This document shows positions 33,837-42,664 of a DNA stretch of 64,000 nucleotides, piece by piece. The notes under the pieces were generated by a model. It saw only the letters and a program-made list of their open reading frames with translations. It had not been told where the DNA came from and did no database searches. Location: the NCBI GenBank assembly GCA_964517145.1, contig CAZFBN010000007.1:1-64000 (forward strand), in the 5' to 3' direction. The DNA is from JADJNW01 sp964517145 (GTDB lineage: Bacteria; Bacteroidota; Bacteroidia; Chitinophagales; Saprospiraceae). The position numbers were made by a program, and so were the translations under genes. The first letter of the stretch is position 1; each line of letters begins with the position of its first letter.

Positions 33837-34108
33837 ATGAGTGCTTTAAAAGATAAATACATCAATCCGTTGACGGATTTTGGTTTAAAAAGCTGTTTGG
33901 TACCGAACCAAATAAAATTTTATTGATTGATTTCACTGAGTCTGCCAAAACATCTTTGGTTTTCTGCAAAAACATCCGAGTAAATCCACGAGAAGTAAAA
34001 ATCCTACGTTTACGAAACTTTAAAAGTTTCGTAAACGTAGAAATTAAAAAAGGGCAGTTAAATACTGCGCAGTTGAATTGCCTAATGGAAACCGATTTAA
34101 TCAATTAA
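33837..34108 (+). pseudogene. Frameshifted, truncated Rpn-type nuclease gene with inserted palindrome
   Basis: The ATG at 33837 starts MSALKDKYINPLTDFGLKSC, the beginning of a PDDEXK_2/Rpn protein up to DFG. Restoring one T near 33885 would read FKKLFGTEPNKILLIDF, which is the family's normal continuation, so a single-base deletion has occurred. After LIDF the frame no longer resembles the family. It runs on as unrelated sequence containing a 37-bp palindrome and stops at 34108. Most of the nuclease core is missing. Confidence 0.75.
34004..34040. repeat. 37-bp near-perfect palindrome
   Basis: Two 18-bp perfectly complementary arms (CTACGTTTACGAAACTTT and its complement) around one central A. 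It lies inside the decayed Rpn remnant and stays open in that frame (LRLRNFKSF). This is like a mobile palindromic element; no second copy is seen in the window. Confidence 0.8.
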
Positions 34109-34120
34109 AAGCATATAGAG

Positions 34121-34447
34121 ATGGCATCTGATCAAAAATTTGTGGATTATGTGTTGGATCAAATCGAACATGTGAGCGTCATTAGCGCTAAGAAAATGTT
34201 TGGAGAGTATGCGATCTACGCGGATGGGAAAATGTTCGGCTCGATCTGTGATAATCAGTTGTTTATCAAGCCTACCGAGGGCGGACGTGCGTTTATAGGC
34301 GAGGTGGTGGAAGCAGCGCCTTATGAAGGTGCCAAATTGAATTTTTTGATAAGCGATAAATTGGAAGATCGGGCATGGTTGAGCGAATTGGTGCGCATTA
34401 CGGTAGCGGAATTACCCATGCCAAAACCAAAAAAGAGGCGGTCATAA
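34121..34447 (+). CDS. TfoX/Sxy N-terminal-domain protein
   Basis: 108 residues, the TfoX N-domain only: VDYVLDQIEHVSVISAKKMF, GEYAIYADGKMFGSICDNQ, LFIKPTEGGRAF and AWLSELVRITVAELPMPKPK. In gamma-proteobacteria, two-domain Sxy/TfoX induces competence. Stand-alone N-domain proteins in Bacteroidota have no assigned role, so competence control should not be assumed. Intact; no operon partner. Confidence 0.85.
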   Translation: MASDQKFVDYVLDQIEHVSVISAKKMFGEYAIYADGKMFGSICDNQLFIKPTEGGRAFIGEVVEAAPYEGAKLNFLISDKLEDRAWLSELVRITVAELPMPKPKKRRS

Positions 34448-34527
34448 AGGCATTGAATGTAAATGATTTACCATCTTGTTGAAATTTGGCAAATCTGTAA
34501 GATAACAAACAAGCCAAAGGGTATAAT

Positions 34528-35106
34528 ATGGATCATAATAAAAAAGTATTGACACCCGGACAACAAGCAACCCTCCTTCAAACATTAAAAGCGCGTTTTG
34601 AAAAAAATAATAGCCGACATGAAGGGCTGAAATGGGCGGATGTGCAAGCAAAGCTGGAGGTTTCTGATCATTATCGGAATGAAAAATTGTGGTCGCTCTA
34701 CCTGATGGAAGAAACTGGCGGCGAACCCGATGTAGTTGCTTATGATAAAGCTACGAATGAATACATTTTTTATGATTGTGCAACGGAAAGCCCGAAAGGT
34801 CGCCGAAGTCTTTGTTATGATCGCGCCGCCTGGGAGTCGAGAAAAGAGCACAAACCAGTAGATAGCGCCGTGGAAATGGCAACTGCAATGGGCATTGAGC
34901 TTTTAACGGAGGAAGCCTATCGAGCGTTGCAGCAACTTGGAAAGTTTGATTTGAAGACATCGAGTTGGGTGGTAACACCTGCGGCAATCAGAAAACTTGG
35001 TGGTGCCATTTTTTGTGATTGTCGCTACGATCATGTTTTTACATATCATAATGGCGCTGAATCTTATTATGGTGCCAGAGGATTTCGGGGTTCGCTGCGG
35101 GTTTAA
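34528..35106 (+). CDS. DUF4256-family cytoplasmic protein
   Basis: 192 residues. Recognisable blocks are LKARFEKNNSRHEGLKWADV, LYLMEETGGEPDVVAYDKAT, FYDCATESPKGRRSLCYDRA, and the C-terminal GAIFCDCRYDHVFTYHNGAE with GARGFRGSLRV. The family is widespread as single genes with no known activity; several conserved Cys, His and Asp residues could hint at metal binding, which is speculative. Confidence 0.82.
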   Translation: MDHNKKVLTPGQQATLLQTLKARFEKNNSRHEGLKWADVQAKLEVSDHYRNEKLWSLYLMEETGGEPDVVAYDKATNEYIFYDCATESPKGRRSLCYDRAAWESRKEHKPVDSAVEMATAMGIELLTEEAYRALQQLGKFDLKTSSWVVTPAAIRKLGGAIFCDCRYDHVFTYHNGAESYYGARGFRGSLRV

Positions 35107-35389
35107 TGTTCCATTTGAAAAGTGATCTGGCGAGTGGTGAGCGATGATCTACATTTGTAATCAATCTATTGTAAGAAAACGAATACTTCTTTATGTTGAT
35201 ATTGAATATTTTGAGTCATCCTGCTTTTCTATTTATCGGCTAGCACGCTTTGCTAAAAAGCAAATTCGTACCCAATGATGAATTTGAAGAATAAATTATT
35301 CCTATCTTTACAGAGCCTGGTTTAATGAAATTTCATTTAAAACATTCCTTTTCTGAAGTCTTCATTTTGATTTCTCAAAAAAGCTTAAA

Positions 35390-36244
35390 ATGAAACATTT
35401 CCTGAGCTGCATCTTTACCTTGCTGGTGCTCCAGAGCATGGCACAAGTCAGTTACCAACGGTATTTGGACGCAAGTGTGCGCTGGACGTATGAATTCTCC
35501 GTGGGAGGGCTGGGCTTTTCTTATCATCAATTTACAGAATACACGGTGCAAGGCGATACGCTCATTGGTTCTACCTGGTACTGGAATGTGTGGGCGCGCA
35601 CTCGTTCTACGTCCAATGGTGTGCTGCATCAAAGTTATGGTCCGATTTTTGGGCTTCGGGAAACGCCGGATAAGAAATTCTATCAATATCCGTACAATGA
35701 TACAACGGAATTGTTGATGAATGATTTTAATCTGAAACTTGGAGATACGCTGCAACATGATGTATATGGGACTTTTCGGGTGGATCATATTGATACCATT
35801 CAGTTTGGAAATGAAAAACGCTTGTTCTTTAGGTCTATGTTTCCTTGCGGGGTGGTCGAAGGCATTGGATTTATTGCAAGAAACGGAAGTTTTAATGATC
35901 GCATGATTTGTTTTCAAAATCAGCAAGGGCTTTATGGGGGAAGCCTCGAAAGTTGCGGGTTTACGGCAACGACCGCTGCCAAAGAAGCAGTTGATGGATT
36001 AGAACTTCAAGCTTACCCAAATCCGGCGAAAGCTGCTATTACAATTGAAATTCCACAAATTTTACAAACACCACTCTATTTTCGTTGGTATCATATTGCA
36101 GGAGCTTTGCATAGTGAGGGTGTGTTGAATGTTATTGAACCTAAAATTACACTTTCGCTCCAACAACATGCGCCAGGTTTTTACATTTTATTGATAGGCG
36201 ATAAAACAAAATGGATGCCAGTGCGGGTCGTGGTAAGTCCTTGA
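35390..36244 (+). CDS. Secreted protein with T9SS type A sorting domain
   Basis: 284 residues. Signal peptide 1-19 (FTLLVLQSMAQ). The passenger (20-200) is beta-rich with no recognised domain (SFGIF-free; contains GDTLIGSTWYWNVWARTRST). The last about 75 residues are a type A sorting domain: ELQAYPNPAKAAITIEIPQI, then FRWYHIAGALHSEGVL, and GFYILLIGDKTKWMPVRVVV. It should be exported by the T9SS and attached to or released from the cell surface. A TATCTTTA element at 35303-35310 may be its promoter. Confidence 0.8.
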   Translation: MKHFLSCIFTLLVLQSMAQVSYQRYLDASVRWTYEFSVGGLGFSYHQFTEYTVQGDTLIGSTWYWNVWARTRSTSNGVLHQSYGPIFGLRETPDKKFYQYPYNDTTELLMNDFNLKLGDTLQHDVYGTFRVDHIDTIQFGNEKRLFFRSMFPCGVVEGIGFIARNGSFNDRMICFQNQQGLYGGSLESCGFTATTAAKEAVDGLELQAYPNPAKAAITIEIPQILQTPLYFRWYHIAGALHSEGVLNVIEPKITLSLQQHAPGFYILLIGDKTKWMPVRVVVSP

Positions 36245-36434
36245 TTGACAATGTATAAGTTAGTAGTAAGCAGCGTTTCGGGAGAAAGATTTACTAAATT
36301 TTAAAAATCAGTAAATTTGCAATATGTTATTCAACAGCATTGTCGGCATCACCTGCGGCAAAAAGCGCGGATCGATGCTTTTTTGAAGTTGCAGCATGTA
36401 TAAAACCATTTTAAGTTTGTCCACAACAGATTAA
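36245..36434. other. Gap with a possible coding relic
   Basis: On the minus strand a short frame (about 36291-36407) reads LQKSIDPRFLPQVMPTMLLN, which looks protein-like but has no supporting start or family. The rest is AT-rich and featureless. Confidence 0.25.
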
Positions 36435-37487
36435 ATGAGGTTATTAATTCAAATACTTTGTCTTTTACTCCTATTTTCTTGTTCTTACAAAATATCAAAA
36501 GAGCAAGTAAGAATGGTACGAGATATAAATGAAGCCATTCGACAACTGGTTCATTCAGGTTCTCATTCGACTTTTAATGGTAGTGTTTTGGTCGCTAAAA
36601 ATGGAAAAATTATTGCAGCACAGAGCCGCGGTTTTATTGATATAGAGCGTACTGCGCTGATTACTAGTGAATCAAGATTTAATATTGGATCAGCTGCAAA
36701 GGAAATTCCAGGAATAGCAATTTTAGATTTAGTAAATGAAGGCAAATTAAGCTACCAAGACAATTTGAGGCTGTATTTGGAGGATTTACCCGCCTGGTCA
36801 ATGAAGGTTACCATTAAAGACTTATTATTTTATGAAAGCGGATTGCCTGACATGAATCTGTTGACCGCAAATTCAGATGAAAATGCAATAAAGGAGATTA
36901 AAAAAATGGACTCTCTTATGTTTGAACCAAGATCAAACTACCTCTATAGTAATTGGAATAACTTTTTACAAGCGCAGATCGTTGAAAAGGTTGTTGGTTC
37001 TGATTTTCAGTCTTATATAAAAAGAAAATATTTTGATCGGCTAAAAATGTCAGGAGCTGTATATACAAGCAATCCGCCTAAAATAACTAAAAATATTACA
37101 AAGTCATATAATAGACTAAATGGCGATGATGCTTCAAATAATCCAGTTTTTAAACACTTTGAATTATGTTTTGGACCACTCTATAAGAGACCTGTAGATT
37201 TATTAAAATGGGTGGAGTATGTACAGGCAAAATACAAGAAAGGGGGAGTTGGCGTCGAAGAATTTTTTACCAAAACCACCATACAAAAACAGGGACCTTT
37301 AGGAATTATTGAAAGAGATGCAAAGAGAATAACAGCACATAAGCATGGAGGAATCGCCTACTCTTTTGAAACACTGATTTACAGAAATTATAGCGATGGC
37401 ATTTCAATCATTCTTATGACTAATAGTTTGAGACCGCAGGAACTAGACAGCCTAAGGGATCATATTCTTGAAATCATCAAAAATTGA
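36435..37487 (+). CDS. Serine hydrolase, class C beta-lactamase/esterase fold
   Basis: 350 residues with a lipoprotein signal (ILCLLLLFSCSYKI). Catalytic motifs of the beta-lactamase-related family are present: SxxK in NIGSAAKEI (about residue 93-96), YxN in LYSNWNNFLQ, and HGG in HKHGGIAYSFE replacing KTG. The fold also serves D-alanyl-D-alanine peptidases and esterases, so beta-lactam resistance is not implied. Probably periplasmic or surface lipoprotein. Single gene, convergent with the next. Confidence 0.85.
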   Translation: MRLLIQILCLLLLFSCSYKISKEQVRMVRDINEAIRQLVHSGSHSTFNGSVLVAKNGKIIAAQSRGFIDIERTALITSESRFNIGSAAKEIPGIAILDLVNEGKLSYQDNLRLYLEDLPAWSMKVTIKDLLFYESGLPDMNLLTANSDENAIKEIKKMDSLMFEPRSNYLYSNWNNFLQAQIVEKVVGSDFQSYIKRKYFDRLKMSGAVYTSNPPKITKNITKSYNRLNGDDASNNPVFKHFELCFGPLYKRPVDLLKWVEYVQAKYKKGGVGVEEFFTKTTIQKQGPLGIIERDAKRITAHKHGGIAYSFETLIYRNYSDGISIILMTNSLRPQELDSLRDHILEIIKN

Positions 37488-37511
37488 TTAAAACCTTCGC
37501 AGATTATTATC

Positions 37512-38288
37512 TCATTCTTTTATCCGCAAGCTTATCACCTCACGTTTTTCGCGGTGCATGCCCCACAGCACGCCCTTCTGGTAGCGATCCCACGCCAAAC
37601 CCTGCCCTTGAAATGGCACAGGAATGGTTTTTAGCAACTCTATTTCGTAACCCATTTTGGGAATTTGGCATACGTACACTTCCTCGTGGTGGTGCGGGCT
37701 GAGGTACAATTTGCCATCTTCGGTGAAGCTGCCGCCGGAAATACTTTCAGGACGTAGGCGATCAACGAGTTGTTTTGGTAAAATCCAGCCTCCTTTTTGA
37801 CGAAATTCGCTATCCATTTGAATCAGAGCCGAATACGCCACGCCTTTATCGCGCTCTTGTGCATAATTTTCATAATGCACAAACATCAGGTACCAATCGC
37901 CCTTCCAGCGGTCAATCCAGGTAAACGAACCGACAAAAATGCCAAAGCTATGAGAACCAATGTGTTCCAGCGTTTCGGGGTCAAAAATTTCGAGCGAGCT
38001 AGCCATCGGCGTTTCCGGAAAATTGCTATTGGCGCATAATAACTTGCCGTCTATTATGATACCGCCATTTAGATGTTTGAATGGATATTTTTGTTCTAAC
38101 ACCACCGAGCCGTCCGACTTTTTGTGTTTGACAATGCGAGAATTACTAATGGCATAAAAATAGAGGCTATCTACAGCGACGGCTTGCGTAGCATTAGGCG
38201 CGGAGAAGCGGGAAAGTTCGGTGGCTTTTTGGGCAAAGGTAGTTTGAAAAATAAATGCAATGAATATTAATTGTATAATCATTTTCAT
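37512..38288 (-). CDS. Secreted propeller-like protein of unknown function
   Basis: 258 residues with a signal peptide (LIFIAFIFQTTFAQ). The mature chain has propeller-like repeats (AVAVDSLYFYAISNSRIVKH, LNGGIIIDGKLLCANSNFPE, SGGSFTEDGKLYLSPHHHEE, QGLAWDRYQKGVLWGMHREK). No specific family is recognised. The cluster of histidines in SPHHHEE might bind a metal. Likely periplasmic. Confidence 0.65.
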   Translation of the reverse strand: MKMIIQLIFIAFIFQTTFAQKATELSRFSAPNATQAVAVDSLYFYAISNSRIVKHKKSDGSVVLEQKYPFKHLNGGIIIDGKLLCANSNFPETPMASSLEIFDPETLEHIGSHSFGIFVGSFTWIDRWKGDWYLMFVHYENYAQERDKGVAYSALIQMDSEFRQKGGWILPKQLVDRLRPESISGGSFTEDGKLYLSPHHHEEVYVCQIPKMGYEIELLKTIPVPFQGQGLAWDRYQKGVLWGMHREKREVISLRIKE

Positions 38289-38387
38289 AAAATATTTTTT
38301 TAATAAATATATTCTTGTTTCTTGAACCGCAAAATATTAAATTTAAAAGAAAAACATTTCTAGCACTTTACTTTTTCGGTTTGTTAA

Positions 38388-38401
38388 CAACCTAAAGGTT
38401 G
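38388..38401. repeat. Short hairpin after the YdcF-like gene
   Basis: CAACCT and AGGTTG flank AA, a 6-bp stem, 13 bases beyond the terminator-like hairpin on the minus strand. Probably part of the same 3' end. Confidence 0.35.
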
Positions 38402-38408
38402 CTGGACG

Positions 38409-38427
38409 AAAAACAGCGTAAACGCTG
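38409..38427 (-). terminator. Compact terminator of the YdcF-like gene
   Basis: On the minus strand CAGCGT TT ACGCTG is followed at once by TTTTT, beginning 3 bases after the stop codon. The loop is very short, but position and T-run support termination. Confidence 0.55.
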
Positions 38428-38429
38428 CA

Positions 38430-39698
38430 CTACGGGTCGAGTGGATCGAGCGGATCAGCGTGTAACGATGTAATAACTGGTTTGAATTCCACATCATGGC
38501 TTGATATTTTACTAAATAATTCATACGGCAAATATCCTAACTCCATCATGTTTCGCTCTTTAAATCGCCATGCGGAGTTTGTGATGTAAATAATCTGGTC
38601 ATACGTGCTGGTGCAAAGCGACATTTTATCGGTGGGGATACCATAGCGGTACATGAGGCGCGCAGCGTTGCGAAAATTAGTGGTCGTGTGGCGCGCGTGC
38701 GGCTCAATGATGATGGCGCGTTCCGGCACGCCGTATTGCTCCATCAAAGCTTTTTTCATTTCGGTGGCTTCCGCGAATGGCGTTTGGAAAGGATGCACAT
38801 AGCCACCGGACAAAATAATGAGCGGTGCCATGCCTTTATGAAATCGCTCGGCGACGAGCTTTACACGAAATTTACCCATCGAACTTAATGGAATGTCCTC
38901 AATATCAGGTCCATGCCCCGGCTGCATAATGATTGCGTAAGGATATTTACTCCAATCAATCGTAGGAATGTAATCCAGCGCTTTTTTATTTTCTAAATAT
39001 TCCATCGGTTCGTGGCGGGCGGCTTCGTCGCGGTTGTTCATATCCAATAAAGTCATCACGTAAGCCAGCGAAGGTTGAAAAAATAGTGTCCAATCATTTA
39101 TATCTTCTACTAAATAATGCCCCATTGTCATTAAATAACGTTTGTACATCAAGCTATTTGCGTCATAACTTACGGAATCAATATTCGGATAGCGACCTCT
39201 TTTACCAAAAGCATACGAATTTATTATAAATTGAAATCCGCTGCAGGCTTCATTCCACGCGGCTTCGAGCATTTCCACATCACTTTTTGCAGCATATTTT
39301 ATAAACATGCCCGAAGGACGCACATGATTTTGTACTAAATCTTGAATGTTTTTATCTTTTTTACATAATTCGGCGAGGCGCTTGCCAATTTTTTGTTGCT
39401 CGTCGGAAGTCAGTGCATACGCATTGAGCCAGCAAGTAACGGTGGTGTCGCACTTGGTCAGGCTTTCCTGAATACGTGATTTTTGTGCTTTTAAAATGCT
39501 TTGTAAGATTTCGTCTTTTTCAATCGTGATTTTGGCGGTAAGGACTTTTTCTAATAAAGTAAATAGGTAGAAATTTTTGTCTTGAATGTAAGATTGGCTG
39601 TGTAATAGTTTATAAGTGGGATCGAAGTTATTATTTTGAGCGTTTAATAAAATGCTCGTAAAAATGAATAACAATATGAAGTAAATTTTATTTTTCAT
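38430..39698 (-). CDS. YdcF/SanA/ElyC-like (DUF218) exported protein
   Basis: 422 residues with a signal peptide (FILLFIFTSILLNAQ). The DUF218 domain is C-terminal (about 255-400): YAIIMQPGHGPDIEDIPLSS, PLIILSGGYVHPFQTPFAEA, IIIEPHARHTTTNFRNAARL. ElyC/SanA-type proteins act in envelope and peptidoglycan-precursor metabolism; this one carries a long unassigned N-terminal helical region. The last residues DPLDPLDP come from a short direct repeat (GGATCGAGC-like) at the 3' end. Confidence 0.82.
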   Translation of the reverse strand: MKNKIYFILLFIFTSILLNAQNNNFDPTYKLLHSQSYIQDKNFYLFTLLEKVLTAKITIEKDEILQSILKAQKSRIQESLTKCDTTVTCWLNAYALTSDEQQKIGKRLAELCKKDKNIQDLVQNHVRPSGMFIKYAAKSDVEMLEAAWNEACSGFQFIINSYAFGKRGRYPNIDSVSYDANSLMYKRYLMTMGHYLVEDINDWTLFFQPSLAYVMTLLDMNNRDEAARHEPMEYLENKKALDYIPTIDWSKYPYAIIMQPGHGPDIEDIPLSSMGKFRVKLVAERFHKGMAPLIILSGGYVHPFQTPFAEATEMKKALMEQYGVPERAIIIEPHARHTTTNFRNAARLMYRYGIPTDKMSLCTSTYDQIIYITNSAWRFKERNMMELGYLPYELFSKISSHDVEFKPVITSLHADPLDPLDP

Positions 39699-39749
39699 TG
39701 TTTCTAAGTTTTATTTTTTATTATTTGGCTGCTTCCTCTTTCTATCTCT

Positions 39750-39844
39750 TCTTACTTTTTTCATTGCCAAAAAAGTAAGCAAAAAGGCTAGGCAACTCAA
39801 ATCCCTCCGGGTGATTTGCCAGGCAGCCGCCACGCCGAGTATTT
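39750..39844 (-). repeat. Dispersed two-hairpin element, copy B
   Basis: Read on the minus strand it has the same order as copy A: GGCGTGGCGGCTGCC, a hairpin (GGCAA with TTGCC, inner AATC with GATT), CTTTTTG link, and hairpin 2 with a perfect 11-bp stem (CTTACTTTTTT with AAAAAAGTAAG; + coordinates 39751-39761 and 39769-39779) around the loop GGCAATG. Stem changes relative to copy A are compensatory. Confidence 0.85.
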
Positions 39845-39904
39845 CAAAAGAAAATATTACTATAGGAGTAAATAATTTTTCAAAATCGTGATGTTGACTT
39901 TTGA

Positions 39905-41116
39905 TTATTGCTTACAAATTTTATTGGCATTCACGGGATTGCAACGTGCGACCCCACCGCCGGGTAATTTGACAACATAACTGGTTTTATATTTATTACC
40001 AGGTCGGAAAAAGTCGGTGGAAATGACTTGTGCACCGCTCTCAAACGCAGCATTGGCGCGGGTGTAGTCATTTACTTTTGCTTCGTAAGTTTCAATATCA
40101 GATCGGGTGCGCACTAAATAACCTTGCTGTACATATTTTTGAATATCTTGTTTTCTTACAATCGAATTGTCGAGCAACAGAAATGCGGAGTGCGGCGCGC
40201 CTGGCGTGGAACGCACAAACATCACGCGCCCTTCGAGCGAGGGACGTCCTGCAAAATAAGGCTGCATCGCAGCTTCATTGATGGCGGGCAGCATCAGGAA
40301 AATGAATTTGCCGCGTGCTTTATCGAGCGTGGGCCAGTTATTTGCCAAAACGGCTTCTTCCAGAGTTTTATATTTACCTCTTACATCATCGGGTGTAATG
40401 ATTTTTTTACGACCTAAAACGTCCAACACTTCTTTATCTAACGCTGCAAATGCCGTAGAATCAAAGGGTAGCACTTCCGAAGGGTTCGGGAAAATGGGAA
40501 TTTTCTGGTCTTTAACTTCTAATAAAATAAAAATGGGAATATGATTAGGGTGCGTTTCCGACCATTCTTTTAATTCGGTCAAGCAAGCTTTGAGCGTGTT
40601 GCAATGCGTACGAAAATCAAAATCAGCCACGTGCAACACTTTAAATCCGGGCTTTTCCAAACCTTCGGTTTTGAACGGTGCCAGATTGGTAACGCCTTTC
40701 GAGCGCATCAGGCGGTACGCGGCGGGGTCGTTGAAGCGATTGCCGGTGGGGTCGTAATACACGTCAATTTCGAGGCTACGCAGCCCTGCGTCGAGTTGGT
40801 TCTTCAATGGTGGATGGTCATACGCCAAGCCTTCGCTCATCAGCACCTCATTGGGGTGATATTCTTCGTAAATGGCTTTTTGATCTGCGGGCATCATTGG
40901 CATCATTTGTCCCATCATGTTTTTAAAAATGGGATCAGCAAATGCCAGAACATTACTATCAACTGGCTGGGCGTAGCTATTATGCGTGCCGAGCACTTGT
41001 AGTTGATTGATTTTTAGCTTTTTAGGGGCGTTTGAAAATTCTTTAGATTTGGTTTGAGCCGAGGCGGATGTTACTAAAAGGAGAATCGCAATTAATAAGA
41101 AAAATAGGTTTTTCAT
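39905..41116 (-). CDS. PI-PLC-like calcium-dependent phosphodiesterase
   Basis: 403 residues with a signal peptide (LLIAILLLVTSASAQ). The phosphatidylinositol-specific phospholipase C1-like family is recognised by LQVLGTHNSYAQPVDSNV with the first catalytic histidine, LDAGLRSLEIDVYYDPTGNR with the metal-site glutamate/aspartate, FKVLHVADFDFRTHCNTLKA with a second histidine, and IFILLEVKDQKIPI. It would cleave phosphoinositide-like head groups or similar phosphodiesters outside the cytoplasm. It is the third gene of a susC-susD unit, 53 bases after susD, which suggests the pair imports its product. Confidence 0.87.
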   Translation of the reverse strand: MKNLFFLLIAILLLVTSASAQTKSKEFSNAPKKLKINQLQVLGTHNSYAQPVDSNVLAFADPIFKNMMGQMMPMMPADQKAIYEEYHPNEVLMSEGLAYDHPPLKNQLDAGLRSLEIDVYYDPTGNRFNDPAAYRLMRSKGVTNLAPFKTEGLEKPGFKVLHVADFDFRTHCNTLKACLTELKEWSETHPNHIPIFILLEVKDQKIPIFPNPSEVLPFDSTAFAALDKEVLDVLGRKKIITPDDVRGKYKTLEEAVLANNWPTLDKARGKFIFLMLPAINEAAMQPYFAGRPSLEGRVMFVRSTPGAPHSAFLLLDNSIVRKQDIQKYVQQGYLVRTRSDIETYEAKVNDYTRANAAFESGAQVISTDFFRPGNKYKTSYVVKLPGGGVARCNPVNANKICKQ

Positions 41117-41128
41117 AGGTGTGTGGTG

Positions 41129-41163
41129 TAGTGATCTGATGACTTAGAGTCACCAGATCACTA
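41129..41163. repeat. Intercistronic palindrome between susD and plc
   Basis: TAGTGATCTG plus TGACT pairs with AGTCA plus CAGATCACTA: 15 bp with one A/C mismatch and a 3-nt loop. It starts six bases after the susD stop codon on the transcribed (minus) strand and could stabilise the upstream message or reduce plc expression. Confidence 0.7.
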
Positions 41164-41169
41164 AGTGAA

Positions 41170-42549
41170 TTAATACCCTTGATTCTGTGGGAATCCGGTT
41201 GGGTTGTTATAAATCAAAACCTGAGAGTTCGGAATTGGGAAAAGTAACTGAAATGGCTGGATATTCAATCCTATGACCTTCATTGCATCAATAGCCTGAC
41301 CGGTACGCAGCAGGTCGTACCAGCGCCACAATTCCAACGGCAATTCGAGCCTTCTTTCCAGCAAAACGGCGTTGCGGAAAGCAGCTTGGTTCGCCAAATC
41401 CGTAGCCGTGTAAGCCTTTAAGCCAGAGCGCGTGCGTACCGCGTTCAAACTTGTGAAAGCTTCGCCGCTTGCCTGATAGCCTTGCTCGTTGAGCGCTTCT
41501 GCCAGCATGAGTAGCACATCCGCATAGCGCAACACGATAAAATCCTGCCCAAACACATTATTCACCGGCTCTTCGTAGAATTTCACAGCCGTTTGGTTTT
41601 GCGTGCCGGTCACGCGACGCACATCTACCAAGGTTCGGCGGGTGTCCGTCGTATCGTACAATCTGCGGAGAGAAGCTTCTACGAAGTCTCCAATCTGTGA
41701 GCTATAGTAAAAACCATGCGATTCGGCAGCATTGGCTGTTGTAAAACGCACGGCGAACAACACTTCTTTATTGTACTCGTTGTTAAGCGCAAAAACTTGT
41801 GCCACACTTGGTTGCAAAGCAAAATCACCAGACGACACAACTTCGCGTAGGGTTGTCACTGCCTGTGCATACTTTTTCTGCGTCAGATAAACCTTGCCTA
41901 ACAAACCTTTCGCCGCGCCAGATGTAACACGACCGACGTCTGCACCGGTGTATGTTCTGGGCAAATTAGCAGCCGCAGTTGTCAAGTCTGCTTCAATGGC
42001 TGCGTACACTTCTGCAACAGCATTGCGCACGTGCTTGCGAGATGCTTCGGTGCTTTCCGCTTGTAAAACCAGCGGCACTGGACCCCACAATTGCACCAGG
42101 TGAAAATAGGAAAGTGCACGAATGAAGCGCACTTCGCCATCGGCACGCTTGCGCAGGGTTTCATCCATTGTCACGTTATTAATATTGTCTAATACAATAT
42201 TGCAACGATAAATGGTAAGGTACAAACGACGCCAAACACTTTCATAAACCGTATTTTCAGAACCAGCCAGGAAGCGATCAATATTGAAACGCAAACCGGA
42301 GTTGGCAGAAGGGTCATTGTCGAATACATTGTCAGCGCGGTACTCCGTCAAATCCTGAAAATCCCGCCCTCCATAGTAGCTGCCGCTTTGCAAAGAAGCA
42401 TACGCCGCATTTACTCCGTTCAAAATATCGTTCTGCGTTTTATAAAAATCATTTACGTTTGGCTGCGATTCAGGTGTAAGCTCCAGAAAACCTTCTTCAC
42501 AAGAGCTTAATAAGCCAATTAATATGATAAGAAAAATTAAATTCTTCAT
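41170..42549 (-). CDS. SusD/RagB-family nutrient-binding lipoprotein
   Basis: 459 residues. Lipoprotein signal LIILIGLLSSCEEGFL, then the SusD-type TPR fold: LELTPESQPNVNDFYKTQND, LTIYRCNIVLDNINNV, RFIRALSYFHLVQLWGPVPL, AKGLLGKVYLTQKKYAQAVT and the C-terminal FIVLRYADVLLMLAEALNEQ with LELPLELWRWYDLLRTGQAI. It should cap the SusC channel encoded 115 bases upstream. Confidence 0.93.
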   Translation of the reverse strand: MKNLIFLIILIGLLSSCEEGFLELTPESQPNVNDFYKTQNDILNGVNAAYASLQSGSYYGGRDFQDLTEYRADNVFDNDPSANSGLRFNIDRFLAGSENTVYESVWRRLYLTIYRCNIVLDNINNVTMDETLRKRADGEVRFIRALSYFHLVQLWGPVPLVLQAESTEASRKHVRNAVAEVYAAIEADLTTAAANLPRTYTGADVGRVTSGAAKGLLGKVYLTQKKYAQAVTTLREVVSSGDFALQPSVAQVFALNNEYNKEVLFAVRFTTANAAESHGFYYSSQIGDFVEASLRRLYDTTDTRRTLVDVRRVTGTQNQTAVKFYEEPVNNVFGQDFIVLRYADVLLMLAEALNEQGYQASGEAFTSLNAVRTRSGLKAYTATDLANQAAFRNAVLLERRLELPLELWRWYDLLRTGQAIDAMKVIGLNIQPFQLLFPIPNSQVLIYNNPTGFPQNQGY

Positions 42550-42664
42550 TTTATTTAAATTTGTAAGTAAAATAATGGTGCGCTGCGTTTTTAGGATGTT
42601 ATTTTTAGGATTTTAATAGCGTATCATAAACGATCCAAATCATCCTGAAAATCAGTGCCCTATT

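Noticed and set aside
34121..34447. Competence regulator assignment for the TfoX-domain protein
   Set aside because: Only the N-terminal domain is present, and the phylum does not use the CRP-S/Sxy scheme as far as known.
36435..37487. Antibiotic-resistance beta-lactamase
   Set aside because: Motifs fit the broad class C-like serine hydrolase family, which is mostly esterases and peptidases; nothing specific for a resistance enzyme.
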